From the NCBI GenBank assembly GCA_050943595.1, contig JBMNPM010000002.1:1-64000 (forward strand): a DNA stretch of 64,000 nt, written 5' to 3'. Positions 7,478-15,371 of this stretch are shown one piece after another; position 1 is the first letter of the stretch, and every line of letters begins with the position of its first letter. A program made the translations under genes and the position numbers. The notes below the pieces were generated by a model that did not search any database, was not told the origin of the DNA, and was given only the letters and a program-made list of their open reading frames with translations. The stretch is from JAXGXJ01 sp050943595. GTDB lineage: Bacteria; Actinomycetota; Thermoleophilia; RBG-16-64-13.

Positions 7478-9706
7478 TTATGACACCACATCCACTCGAC
7501 ACGGTACGTAGCGATGGAGAGGTGTGCCCGCGATACGATCACGATGCGCAGACGTGGTGAGAAGGTTCACGTTCACACCGTGGGTCTGCCCACCGTACTC
7601 CAATCCCATACCGTGCCACATGATCACATGCCCGACGCGGGCATGATCGTCAACCTCAAGTTCGATCTCCACACTACCCGCCACCGTAGTCACCCGGACC
7701 ATCTGACCGTCAACGAGCCCCAGGGCCTCAGCCTCCTCGGGATTCATCATCAGCGTGGACCCACGTCGTGTCCCCCGCCACGCCGGGTCACGCAGCATCG
7801 AATTCGCAACTCTATCGGAGTGGAGACCCGCCGTGAGCACCAGGGGAAAGTCGTCCCTTTCCTGCAACGCCTCCGCCTCCGACTCCGCGGTGATGCTCTC
7901 GATCCAGTCCACCATCTCGGGAATCAGTAGGCGGATGCGATGACCAGGAGTGTTAACGGAGAAGAGATTGTTGTCGATGTCGCTGCGTCCTACCAAGAGC
8001 CCTTCAGGGTGATCGATAAGAGCCTGCAGGACCTCGTCGGCCAGCGACGGTCCCGGGGTGAACCCGGCCGCAGCCATCTCGTCCACGGCAAAACCGGGCG
8101 CCGTGAACAGATCGAACCAGATTTCGGCCAGCTTAATGGACCCTAGGGCGGCACCCAGGGTCTTAGCAAGGATGAATGGTAAGGCCGCACGCAGTGCGGG
8201 GTCTCCATCCACGAAGTCGAGCAGCTCACCGGCGAACCGCACCCGATCGCCTCGGGCGGCTTCGACCAGCGATGCAGGGATAGGCGGGATCAAGTGCAAC
8301 CTGTCGGCCAACTCCACCAAGATCGCCACCGTATCTCGAGCCTCCGCCGGCGCCTCGAGAATGGGACGGCAGAGCTGGAAGTGGATCTCGGGAAAGGTAG
8401 CATCGATGGTGGGCAGAATCCCTCCCCAGGATTCGTAGCGGGACTTGGCCGGTAGGATGTAGTCAGAGAGTTCGGCCGTCTCAGTCATGGTCATCTCAAT
8501 GGTGACAAGCAGGTCTAAGCGCGCGAAGCTCCTCTCGAAGGCTCGAGTGTCCGGCCATGTGCGCACAGGATTCGCAGCGCACACGATCAGCGCCCGCAAC
8601 CGGTCTGCGCCGTCACTCAGGATCTCCTCAGGAAGGATGCTGGGAGGCAACATCCCCATGATGGGTGAATAGCCGGTGGCCGGCGTACGATACACAGGAG
8701 CTTCAGGGTCCGGAGCTGGCGGTCCGGCATGGAGAAGCGTGCCATGGACCACGTTGCCCCCTGTCACCCCCATCCGTCCGCAAATGACCCGCAGGATCAT
8801 CTCCAGGTAGGACGTCGCCGTGCTGTGGCGCCCCATCTCGATACCCAGCCCAGCGTGAGACGACGACCTCCGTGTGGCGAACAGCCGGCACACCTCGCGT
8901 ACCTGCCCATAGTCGAGACCACACACTTCGACGGCGGCCTGTGCATCGAAAGAGATAAACCAGGGAAGGATGGACTCAAAGCCATCGGCGTGCGTAGCCA
9001 GATAGTCCGTGTCGTGCCACCCCTCCTGCAGGATGGTGGCGATCATAGCCTTGAGCAACAGGGCATCGGTGCCCGGACGTAACGGTAGGTGGATGTCGGC
9101 CAGCCTGGCAGTCTCCGAACGCCGGGGGTCCACCACGACCAGGATCTTGTCCGGATCCTTGGAGAAAGCCCTCAAGTAGCGTGGCGCTTGGGGCATCATG
9201 TTGCTCATCATGGGATTCCAGCCGATGATGAGCAACATGTCGGTCTGAGCGTAATCGGGCGACGAAGCCAACCCCAGAGGCGGATTGTTCATCATGCGAG
9301 TCGCCACATAAATGGCCCCGGTGAGCTCCTGTGCCAACGACGAGTAGCAGTTCTCCGAGCCCAACGCGCCCATCAACAGGCCACCCCAGGCTGCGGGCTC
9401 ACCAGCACAGGCGACAACACCCGGCCCATGCTCTTGGATGAGAGCTCCTAACTTGCCGGCTATCTCGTCGAGAGCCTGATCCCAGGAGATCTGCTCAAAA
9501 CGGCCATCCACCCTCTTGAGTGGATGGGTTAGCCGCGCAGTGTGCTGTTGGTATCCGACAGCCAGAGCTTTGCGGCACAGATAGCCCTGGTCGACAGGGC
9601 TATCCTCATCACCCCGGACCTTGGTGATCGTGTTGTCCTCAACCAACACCTCCAATGCACAACTCGTCGGACAGAGACCACACATGGTCTTACGCCACTC
9701 CCTCAT
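7478..9706 (-). CDS. Molybdopterin oxidoreductase, DMSO reductase family, specificity unknown
   Basis: 742 residues; ATG 9706 with GGGAG upstream. The N-terminus binds a [4Fe-4S] cluster (C9, C12, C16, C44 in CGLCPTSC...GYLC), followed by the bis-molybdopterin-guanine-dinucleotide domains (LIIGWNPMMSNM, VDPRRSETARLADIHLPLRPGTDA, CAANPVRTWPD) and the C-terminal molydopterin-binding beta-barrel (NPEEAEALGLVDGQMVRV, HGVNVNL). There is no Tat signal peptide, so it should be cytoplasmic. No Fe-S or membrane subunit is adjacent, unusual for respiratory members. The metal ligand is not certain; C120 in LGSENCYSS is the nearest Cys. Formate dehydrogenase, an acetylene-hydratase-like enzyme or a thiol/sulfur reductase are all possible. 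Confidence 0.88.
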   Translation of the reverse strand: MREWRKTMCGLCPTSCALEVLVEDNTITKVRGDEDSPVDQGYLCRKALAVGYQQHTARLTHPLKRVDGRFEQISWDQALDEIAGKLGALIQEHGPGVVACAGEPAAWGGLLMGALGSENCYSSLAQELTGAIYVATRMMNNPPLGLASSPDYAQTDMLLIIGWNPMMSNMMPQAPRYLRAFSKDPDKILVVVDPRRSETARLADIHLPLRPGTDALLLKAMIATILQEGWHDTDYLATHADGFESILPWFISFDAQAAVEVCGLDYGQVREVCRLFATRRSSSHAGLGIEMGRHSTATSYLEMILRVICGRMGVTGGNVVHGTLLHAGPPAPDPEAPVYRTPATGYSPIMGMLPPSILPEEILSDGADRLRALIVCAANPVRTWPDTRAFERSFARLDLLVTIEMTMTETAELSDYILPAKSRYESWGGILPTIDATFPEIHFQLCRPILEAPAEARDTVAILVELADRLHLIPPIPASLVEAARGDRVRFAGELLDFVDGDPALRAALPFILAKTLGAALGSIKLAEIWFDLFTAPGFAVDEMAAAGFTPGPSLADEVLQALIDHPEGLLVGRSDIDNNLFSVNTPGHRIRLLIPEMVDWIESITAESEAEALQERDDFPLVLTAGLHSDRVANSMLRDPAWRGTRRGSTLMMNPEEAEALGLVDGQMVRVTTVAGSVEIELEVDDHARVGHVIMWHGMGLEYGGQTHGVNVNLLTTSAHRDRIAGTPLHRYVPCRVDVVS

Positions 9707-9873
9707 CTTCTTTCTCCCTCATGTCTAGCTAGGAGGCTGCTGATCACCCCCGCACCCTGCCCGACAGGATACAAGTCTGCGCGACAGGATGACTCTGCAA
9801 TAAAATGCCCCCCGGACGATATCCGATATCATCAATAACAACATATAAAATCGACGAAAAATCAGAGGTTACC
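9707..9873. promoter_or_regulatory. Divergent promoter region with repeats
   Basis: This stretch separates the molybdopterin enzyme from the MBL-fold gene. It contains CGACAGGAT twice, 20 bases apart (9762 and 9782), and GATATCCGATATC (9819-9831), two GATATC palindromes in series just before an AT-rich stretch. These are plausible operator sites for shared control, but no regulator is identified. Confidence 0.35.
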
Positions 9874-10773
9874 GTGAAACAGCCGGCTCAGGGGCGGATA
9901 AACGAACGGATCACGGCCATCGGAACTGCGTTATATCCGACCTACGTAGTCCGGGGAGAAACAAAGAACCTCATGATCGACGCGGGCATAAACCTCATGG
10001 CCCCGCACTACCTTGCGGCACTCAGAGATGTCACCCACGATGAGGCAGGACTCGACTGCCTCTTCTTGACACACTCGCACTACGATCACATCGGCGCAGC
10101 CTCCTACATCCGGCAGCATATCCCCGGCTTGAAGATCGGTGCACACGAATCGCTGGCGGGGTTGTTGCAGAAACCGTCCGTCCTGGAGACGATGAACCGG
10201 CTTAGTGCCAACCACGTCGATTTGCTGGAATACAATGTGCACAACGAGGATCTCGTGCTGCGGCCTTTTGAGATCGATCTTGCCCTCAAACAGGGGGATG
10301 AGTTCGATCTGGGCGGGCTCACCTGCCACGTATACGAGACACCGGGTCACACACGAGACTCGCTGGCCTTCTACTTCCCGGAGATAGGAGCCCTGTTTCC
10401 AGGGGAAGCATGCGGCCTCGCTCAAGACGAGCGCGAAGGAGAGGTCCAGGTCGAGTTCCTGGCTTCATACCAAGAGTACCTCGATTCCTTGGAGCGCCTG
10501 AGCGCCCTCCGCCCCCAGCTCATCTGCTTGGGCCACGGTCAGGTGCTGACCCAGGACGATGCGGTGGAATTCCTCTCCCGCTCACACGTCGAGACGTCTC
10601 GGTATCGCGAACTGATCGAAGGCCATCTAGACGCAGCTGCCGGTGACGTAGACGAAGCGATCCGGGCCATGGCTCACGCGGAATACGATGTGAAAGGTGG
10701 CATACGTCAGGAGCGCACCGCCTACCTGATAAACCTTACGGCCCAGATCAAACACATTGCCGGCCTGCGTTGA
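9874..10773 (+). CDS. Metallo-beta-lactamase-fold hydrolase
   Basis: The GTG at 9874 has AGAGG at good distance; a longer frame from 9805 would run through the promoter region. The HxHxDH signature is THSHYDHIG (H67, H69, D71, H72), followed by ETPGHTRDS, FPGEA and a late GHG, so the dinuclear metal site is complete. The last 60 residues form an extra helical segment (SRYRELIEGHLDAAAGDVDE...), often seen in MBL proteins related to lactonases or glyoxalase II-like enzymes. It shares a regulatory region with the molybdopterin enzyme, which suggests a linked role. The substrate is unknown. Confidence 0.85.
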   Translation: MKQPAQGRINERITAIGTALYPTYVVRGETKNLMIDAGINLMAPHYLAALRDVTHDEAGLDCLFLTHSHYDHIGAASYIRQHIPGLKIGAHESLAGLLQKPSVLETMNRLSANHVDLLEYNVHNEDLVLRPFEIDLALKQGDEFDLGGLTCHVYETPGHTRDSLAFYFPEIGALFPGEACGLAQDEREGEVQVEFLASYQEYLDSLERLSALRPQLICLGHGQVLTQDDAVEFLSRSHVETSRYRELIEGHLDAAAGDVDEAIRAMAHAEYDVKGGIRQERTAYLINLTAQIKHIAGLR

Positions 10774-10918
10774 CAAGCCGCCTGACACGGGCGGGCGTCG
10801 GACCACAAAGCGCGAGGTAGTACGCGATGTCGACATATGCGTTGCCCTTGCCTTGTAGTGACGGCAGCATCTGCAGGCCGGCTCTTGCATAAGCGAAGGC
10901 CCAATCACCTGAGCGCAC

Positions 10919-11206
10919 TCAGGCGTCCAGGTTAAGAAGTTCCTCTCCCACGTCGAGACGGCGTATCTTGGTATCTGACGCAGCCCAGCTGGCGGCCTCG
11001 TGCGCTTCTAGACTGTCCGCAAACTTCAAAGCCCCTTCAATCGTATTCCATTCGAAGATTATGAGCACCTTCTGGGGATTGTTGATGTAGCGTATGACTA
11101 TAGCCCCTCTTGAACCCAACTCCTCGCGCCGCTCACCATCGCGCCTGAATATCTCCTCGAATGTCCGCCAGTGGCTGATCTCATGTTCTATGAATACATA
11201 CGCCAT
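10919..11206 (-). CDS. Small putative dimeric alpha/beta-barrel protein (paralogue of 7050-7334)
   Basis: ATG 11206 is preceded by GGAGAGGG. The 95 residues align over their full length with the gene at 7050-7334 (FIEHEI, TFEEIFRRDGERR, IIFEWN, KFADSLEAHEAASW). The two copies bracket the molybdopterin enzyme and the MBL hydrolase, which looks like duplication within one accessory module. The fold is inferred from pattern only and the function is unknown. Confidence 0.7.
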   Translation of the reverse strand: MAYVFIEHEISHWRTFEEIFRRDGERREELGSRGAIVIRYINNPQKVLIIFEWNTIEGALKFADSLEAHEAASWAASDTKIRRLDVGEELLNLDA

Positions 11207-11298
11207 CGGTCCCTCTCCTTTTCTCGGCCGCGTGTGGTCCCCCCACGGCACTAGACTCAGTTTATCGACAGCGCCGCCTCGGGTATGATAATTGTACT

Positions 11299-11916
11299 AT
11301 GAGGTTTTTCCACCACCTTCTACGAATACCTACCAGGGCCCAGATGGTGAAGGCCATCTGGCCCGGCTTGGAAGAGACCAAGCGTAGGATGGCCCCTCTG
11401 TCCCCGGACTATGCAGACCCTAGGGAGTATCATCCTCCTCCGATCCTCTTTCTGCGAGGGTGGGACTACGGGGAGGGCACCGGGACTACAGCCTACGGCT
11501 ACGGCCTCGAAACACCCGACGGCCGCATCTGGCAGGTTCGCAACTGTCGACCGGGGCAGTGGCAGGATCTGGGCGTTTTGGTCCTTGACGTGGTCGGAGA
11601 CAGACGCCACCTCGACGCCCTACAGGACCGCTCCTTCGACCCCGGACACTCCCTCATACTGATACCAGAACCGGATCAGGGGCACGATTCCACTATCCTA
11701 TCCGTGCGCAACGCGGAGGGCAGTATCACGGCCGGGTATATACCTCGCGCGTTGGCCACGCGACTGCCCATACTGCTACGCGGCCAAGACTTCAAGGTTA
11801 TGTCGTTCCGCTACCACCTGGATACCGGCGGCCGCCGCCGGGACATGAAGTTGGTGGTCTTCCGGCCCGACCGGCTGATAGGCACGGAGAGTCTGCCCCT
11901 TCATCCGGGCCTTTGA
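11299..11916 (+). CDS. HIRAN-like domain protein
   Basis: 205 residues. The C-terminal 130 follow the pattern of HIRAN domains: a conserved small-residue strand, FDPGHSLILIPEPDQGHD, then SVRNAEGSITAGYIPRALAT and a final strand pair. HIRAN domains bind DNA ends in SNF2 helicases and also occur alone in bacteria. The first 80 residues (RAQMVKAIWPGLEETKRRM...) are not recognised. There is no signal peptide and no helicase nearby. A DNA-related role is inference. Confidence 0.55.
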   Translation: MRFFHHLLRIPTRAQMVKAIWPGLEETKRRMAPLSPDYADPREYHPPPILFLRGWDYGEGTGTTAYGYGLETPDGRIWQVRNCRPGQWQDLGVLVLDVVGDRRHLDALQDRSFDPGHSLILIPEPDQGHDSTILSVRNAEGSITAGYIPRALATRLPILLRGQDFKVMSFRYHLDTGGRRRDMKLVVFRPDRLIGTESLPLHPGL

Positions 11917-11961
11917 CGACCATACGTTCTTGGTAAAGGAGAAACCGTCGGCCGAGACGAA

Positions 11962-11993
11962 CAATCACTATAGATAGCAATCACTATAGATAG
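11962..11993. repeat. Tandem duplication, 16-bp unit
   Basis: CAATCACTATAGATAG is repeated exactly twice, between the HIRAN-like gene and uspA. Confidence 0.9.
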
Positions 11994-12001
11994 GATAGGG
12001 G

Positions 12002-12029
12002 TAGGCGCAGAGTCCTAGGCGCAGAGCCC
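12002..12029. repeat. Tandem duplication, 14-bp unit
   Basis: TAGGCGCAGAGTCC is followed by TAGGCGCAGAGCCC, nine bases after the preceding duplication and about 50 bases before the uspA start. Confidence 0.85.
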
Positions 12030-12078
12030 CCTTTCCGCCACGCTCAAAAGCCTGCAATCAATTGAGGAGAGAGGCCTG

Positions 12079-12504
12079 ATGAAGACCATCGTAGTCGGTG
12101 TCGACGGTTCGAAGCAGGGAGAAGCAGCCCTGAAAGTTGCCGCGGAGGAAGCCTCCCTGCGCGAGGCCAACCTGCTCATCGTGTCGGTCTGGGAGAACCC
12201 AATGCTCATAGCTCCGCCGGCGGCCTATGCTACGGAGGCTGTCAAAGACTTCTACGACGCTGCGGCGGACATTGTGCGAAAAGCGATCGCGGAAGCAGCG
12301 GATCTGCAACCGCAGGTGCCGGTCGAAGGCAAGGTGATCGAGGGACAACCTGCAGGAGTGCTGCTCAAAGAGTGTGAGCGCACCAACGCAGAGATGCTCG
12401 TAGTCGGCAGTCGCGGACGAGGAGGCTTTACCAGCCTCATGCTCGGTTCGGTGAGTCAGCAACTAGCGCACCACGCGCCCTGCCCGGTCATGATCGTGCG
12501 CTGA
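12079..12504 (+). CDS. Universal stress protein, UspA family
   Basis: 141 residues, one Usp domain. The ATG follows GAGGAGAGAGGCCTG. It begins with the beta1 strand KTIVVGVDGS and ends with the ATP-binding signature GSRGRGGFTSLMLGSVSQQL followed by HAPCPVMIVR, so it belongs to the nucleotide-binding class. Such proteins are cytosolic and induced by starvation or respiratory arrest. Two tandem micro-duplications lie directly upstream of the ribosome site. Confidence 0.93.
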   Translation: MKTIVVGVDGSKQGEAALKVAAEEASLREANLLIVSVWENPMLIAPPAAYATEAVKDFYDAAADIVRKAIAEAADLQPQVPVEGKVIEGQPAGVLLKECERTNAEMLVVGSRGRGGFTSLMLGSVSQQLAHHAPCPVMIVR

Positions 12505-12521
12505 GCCGGTGGCCGGTCATA

Positions 12522-12545
12522 GACACACGCGTCAATGAGTGTGTC
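12522..12545. terminator. Hairpin between convergent uspA and methyltransferase genes
   Basis: A 7-bp stem GACACAC/GTGTGTC (12522-12528 with 12539-12545) lies between two convergent stops. There is no U-tract, so it is a weak candidate for a shared terminator. Confidence 0.4.
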
Positions 12546-12560
12546 CGCCATCCTCCGCTC

Positions 12561-13409
12561 TCACCCACGTTTCTCCCACCAGATCAACGCCCAGATCGAC
12601 CCGCTTTGCTGCACAAAGGGCGGGCCGGTCTGCGTGACGAACGTATCCCCCAGGAATTCTCTCAGTTTGAGGTGTTCTTCATCAGAAAAGGGATACGTGC
12701 GCCAACTCATCTGTTCTATAGCATCCTCGACGCTCGCAAACGTCAACATCTTCTCGGACTCCAGGAGTTCGAGATTGGCTTTGATACCCATTTGATACAG
12801 CATGTTCAAGACGTAGATGTAGGGAGGATGCTGTCCACGAAGTCGCCCGATAGCCGCGTAGGCCTCGTAGTCGAATGAGTGCGGGATCACCGGCAAGGTG
12901 ACATAGACGCCGTGCCGGGCGATCGTATCCATGGCCCTGAGGGCGTTCCTTATCTCGGCACCATACAAAGAGCGGGACGCCACGACCACATCATGTGCCT
13001 CTATCCGACCGTCGCTCAGAGCATCTTGCCAGCCGGCGTTCATACACTCGATATTGTCCAAGCCGGCAGCCTGCGCGTTCTGTCTCAGCAACCTGAGCAT
13101 CTCTGAGGACACATCTAAGCCGGTCACTCTCTTGGCTCTTTGCGCCAGAGAAAGAGCCAGAGTACCTGGACCACAGCCAATATCGAGCACAGTCCAGTCA
13201 GGACGGATACGGATGCGTTCGAGCATCTTCGAGATGTAGTCGGACTTGTTCCCGCTCGGGTCCTCCTGCTCATTCCGCAGGCCAACACCCTTGTTGAACT
13301 CAGCCGCCCGTTTGTCCCACCGCTCTTTGGCGGATATCCCGTCTTTCCAGGGCGATCGCGCACACTCCTGCCGCCACATCGCTTCCCAGTCGATACTCTC
13401 AAAGTCCAT
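12561..13409 (-). CDS. Class I SAM-dependent methyltransferase
   Basis: 282 residues. The SAM-binding motif I is VLDIGCGPGTLALSLA (about residues 74-89), followed by VTGLDVSSEML (motif II acidic residue) and DVVVASRSLYG. The N-terminal 60 residues (WEAMWRQECARSPWKDG...KERWDKRAAEFN) form a cap typical of small-molecule or corrinoid-associated methyltransferases of anaerobes. The substrate cannot be read from the sequence. It is convergent with uspA and not in an obvious operon. Confidence 0.85.
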   Translation of the reverse strand: MDFESIDWEAMWRQECARSPWKDGISAKERWDKRAAEFNKGVGLRNEQEDPSGNKSDYISKMLERIRIRPDWTVLDIGCGPGTLALSLAQRAKRVTGLDVSSEMLRLLRQNAQAAGLDNIECMNAGWQDALSDGRIEAHDVVVASRSLYGAEIRNALRAMDTIARHGVYVTLPVIPHSFDYEAYAAIGRLRGQHPPYIYVLNMLYQMGIKANLELLESEKMLTFASVEDAIEQMSWRTYPFSDEEHLKLREFLGDTFVTQTGPPFVQQSGSIWALIWWEKRG

Positions 13410-13461
13410 CAGCCTACCTGCCCCCTACCTCTTCTGTCCGCCACGGAGGCGGTGAGCCAAG

Positions 13462-13480
13462 AGGCTGCTGAAAGCAGCCT
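13462..13480. repeat. Short hairpin matching the end of the dispersed repeat
   Basis: AGGCTGCTGAAAGCAGCCT is a perfect 8-bp stem with a GAA loop. GGCTGCTGAA is also the left end of the four-copy dispersed repeat, so this may be a solo end or a remnant. It lies 5' of the methyltransferase gene and 3' of the CDF gene. Confidence 0.4.
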
Positions 13481-13652
13481 GCTAACGGACGTTATCCTAT
13501 CACGAGTAACACGACTACACGGAGGGCCACTCCACGTATCTTGAGACGTGTGCGCCGGTGGCCTGAACGTAAGACGCCGATTTGTCCAGCAACGGAACTC
13601 TCGCGAAGATAACCTCCTCAATCAGCGCTCGGCCAGTTCTGATTGCAGACGG

Positions 13653-14624
13653 TCACCGTGCGGATGATCCACCCTCCGACTCCTTCTCAGCCACCTGTTC
13701 GACGCACCCCTCTTTGCAGGTGGGTGAACAACGGTGGTCACACGGTTCTATGTGAATATTCACCTGTGAAGAAGGAAGACGCTCCACTATGGACTCCACG
13801 ATCTCGTCCCCCAAAGCATGTGCCTCGGCAATCGACATACCTCCATCTAAGACCAGATGGAAATCGATAAAACGGTCCGGCCCCGCCTTACGCGTCCGCA
13901 GCTGGTGAAAACTCCGCACCTGCGGCCACTCAGCGAGCACAAAGTCCTGTATCCAAGCCACATCCTCCTCCGGCAGGCTTACATCCAAGAGGTCCCGGCC
14001 GGCTTCCCTGGTGAGATCCCAGGCAGCCTTGAGAATAAGAAGCGCCACAAGAATACCTATCACGGGGTCTAGCCAGCGAATGTCTATACCGGGGCGAGCC
14101 AACCCCACCAGCCACAGGATGAGTAATCCGGCCATGACGCCCACGGACGTGTAAACGTCGGTGCGCAGGTGCCAACCATCGGCCTGCAGAGCCACAGAAT
14201 CCGTTTCCTTACCTATCTTGAAGAGCCGGCGCGAAACGAAGAAGTTCGCCACCGCCGACAGGAACATGACGGCTACACCCCACATAGGTGTGGATACCGG
14301 CTCCGGACATCTCAGCTTTTGCACCGCTTCATAGATGATCCACGCTGCAGCCGCAAAGATGAGGAGCGCCTCAATGGTTCCCGACATATTCTCGAACTTG
14401 CCGTGGCCATAGGGATGGCGCTCGTCGGCCTCACGAGCGGAGGCCCGCACCGCAAAGAGGGCGATTATCGCAGCCAGCAAATCAACACCTGAGTGGATGG
14501 CCTCGGATATCACCGCTACGGAACCTATGAGCAGGCCCACAACCAGCTTGAAGAGCACGAGCAGGCTGTTCGAGACCACCGACAGGATGGCCACATTCGT
14601 CTTTTTTCGCGCGATGTCCGTCAT
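13653..14624 (-). CDS. Cation diffusion facilitator (CDF) metal exporter
   Basis: The likely start is ATG 14624 (MTDIARKKTNVAIL), just before the first membrane helix; the frame is open to a GTG at 14723. Six membrane helices are visible. The metal site residues are present in TM2 (HSGVD) and TM5 (HLRTD), as in proton-driven Zn/Fe/Mn exporters. The cytoplasmic C-terminal domain (FHQLRTRKAGPDRFIDFHLV...VNIHIEPC) is complete and followed by a Cys/His-rich tail (CDHRCSPTCKEGC) that could bind metal. It sits alone; the dispersed repeat copy 2 overlaps the upstream end of the longest frame. Confidence 0.9.
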   Translation of the reverse strand: MTDIARKKTNVAILSVVSNSLLVLFKLVVGLLIGSVAVISEAIHSGVDLLAAIIALFAVRASAREADERHPYGHGKFENMSGTIEALLIFAAAAWIIYEAVQKLRCPEPVSTPMWGVAVMFLSAVANFFVSRRLFKIGKETDSVALQADGWHLRTDVYTSVGVMAGLLILWLVGLARPGIDIRWLDPVIGILVALLILKAAWDLTREAGRDLLDVSLPEEDVAWIQDFVLAEWPQVRSFHQLRTRKAGPDRFIDFHLVLDGGMSIAEAHALGDEIVESIVERLPSSQVNIHIEPCDHRCSPTCKEGCVEQVAEKESEGGSSAR

Positions 14625-14732
14625 GACCGGCTTTAGAAATCCGCCTTCTCCAAATCCACCCCAGAATGCATTAAAGCCCCGCAGGAACATTCGTCCCGCG
14701 GAGCTTCTTCTGTTCCGCTCCACTGCTGGTTA

Positions 14733-14892
14733 GCAGGCTGCTGAACTATGCCACTTCGCCGCCAGAACGCGATCAGCACACGCGAGAGAAGGATAGAGGG
14801 AGCGCGAATAGCAGCGCTATTCGCGCGACCAATGACGTACTATCGTGCTGCTCAGCGCGTTCCGGCGGCCGGGGCTTCGTTTTTCAGCAAGC
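14733..14892 (+). repeat. Dispersed palindromic repeat, copy 2 (long form)
   Basis: Same ends and core as copy 1 (GCAGGCTGCTGAAC ... GATGACGTACTATCGTGCTG-like core ... TTTTTCAGCAAGCC). It carries about 38 extra bases after CAGCACACGC, including GCGAATAGC-AGC-GCTATTCGC, a perfect hairpin of its own. It lies between the CDF gene and the next minus-strand gene. The remaining bases to 15038 hold nothing recognisable. Confidence 0.85.
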
Positions 14893-15038
14893 CTCCCAGC
14901 CCGACCACACCTCGGCGCGACTGTTTCGCTACATCCGAAGCTGTCTGATCTTTTTAAGTATAGGCGGAGCCGAAGCCGCCAGCAAGCACTTAGAGAAACT
15001 TCGCCACGACAGGCGGGTCCCACTCTGCTCAATCTAGA

Positions 15039-15329
15039 CTAATCCGCCGGAGCCAAAGACCTGACCTCAAGAGTGAAGAAGGGATCACCGCGAACGTCGG
15101 TCTGTTGCCCAACATCTCCCATTGCGGAGACGACGTCCCCCACCGAAGGCGTCCAACCTTTCCAAGTAGGTGCCTGATCCAACCAGCGCCCATCTCGTGT
15201 GAGAAAGAAGTACTGACCGTTAGACTCTATGGCATAGGCCATCCCAGGCAGACAGGGCACGGTCGTACAAGGGTTCGGTACGAAAGCATAATGGCCCGTA
15301 ACGGTGGTTGGTTTTTCGCTATCGACCAT
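15039..15329 (-). CDS. Small hypothetical protein, possible OB-fold, partner of the C25-like gene
   Basis: 96 residues, ATG with AAGGAG ten bases upstream, 42 bases after the stop of the C25-like gene, so it is probably cotranscribed. The pattern VTGHYAFV ... YFFLTRDGRW ... PSVGDVVSAMGDV ... FFTLEVRSL alternates beta strands and Gly turns like a small beta-barrel. There is no signal peptide and no catalytic motif. The family is not recognised and the function unknown. Confidence 0.65.
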   Translation of the reverse strand: MVDSEKPTTVTGHYAFVPNPCTTVPCLPGMAYAIESNGQYFFLTRDGRWLDQAPTWKGWTPSVGDVVSAMGDVGQQTDVRGDPFFTLEVRSLAPAD

Positions 15330-15371
15330 GAGCTTTCTTCTCCTTGGACAGAACTAACAGAGAGTGAGCTT

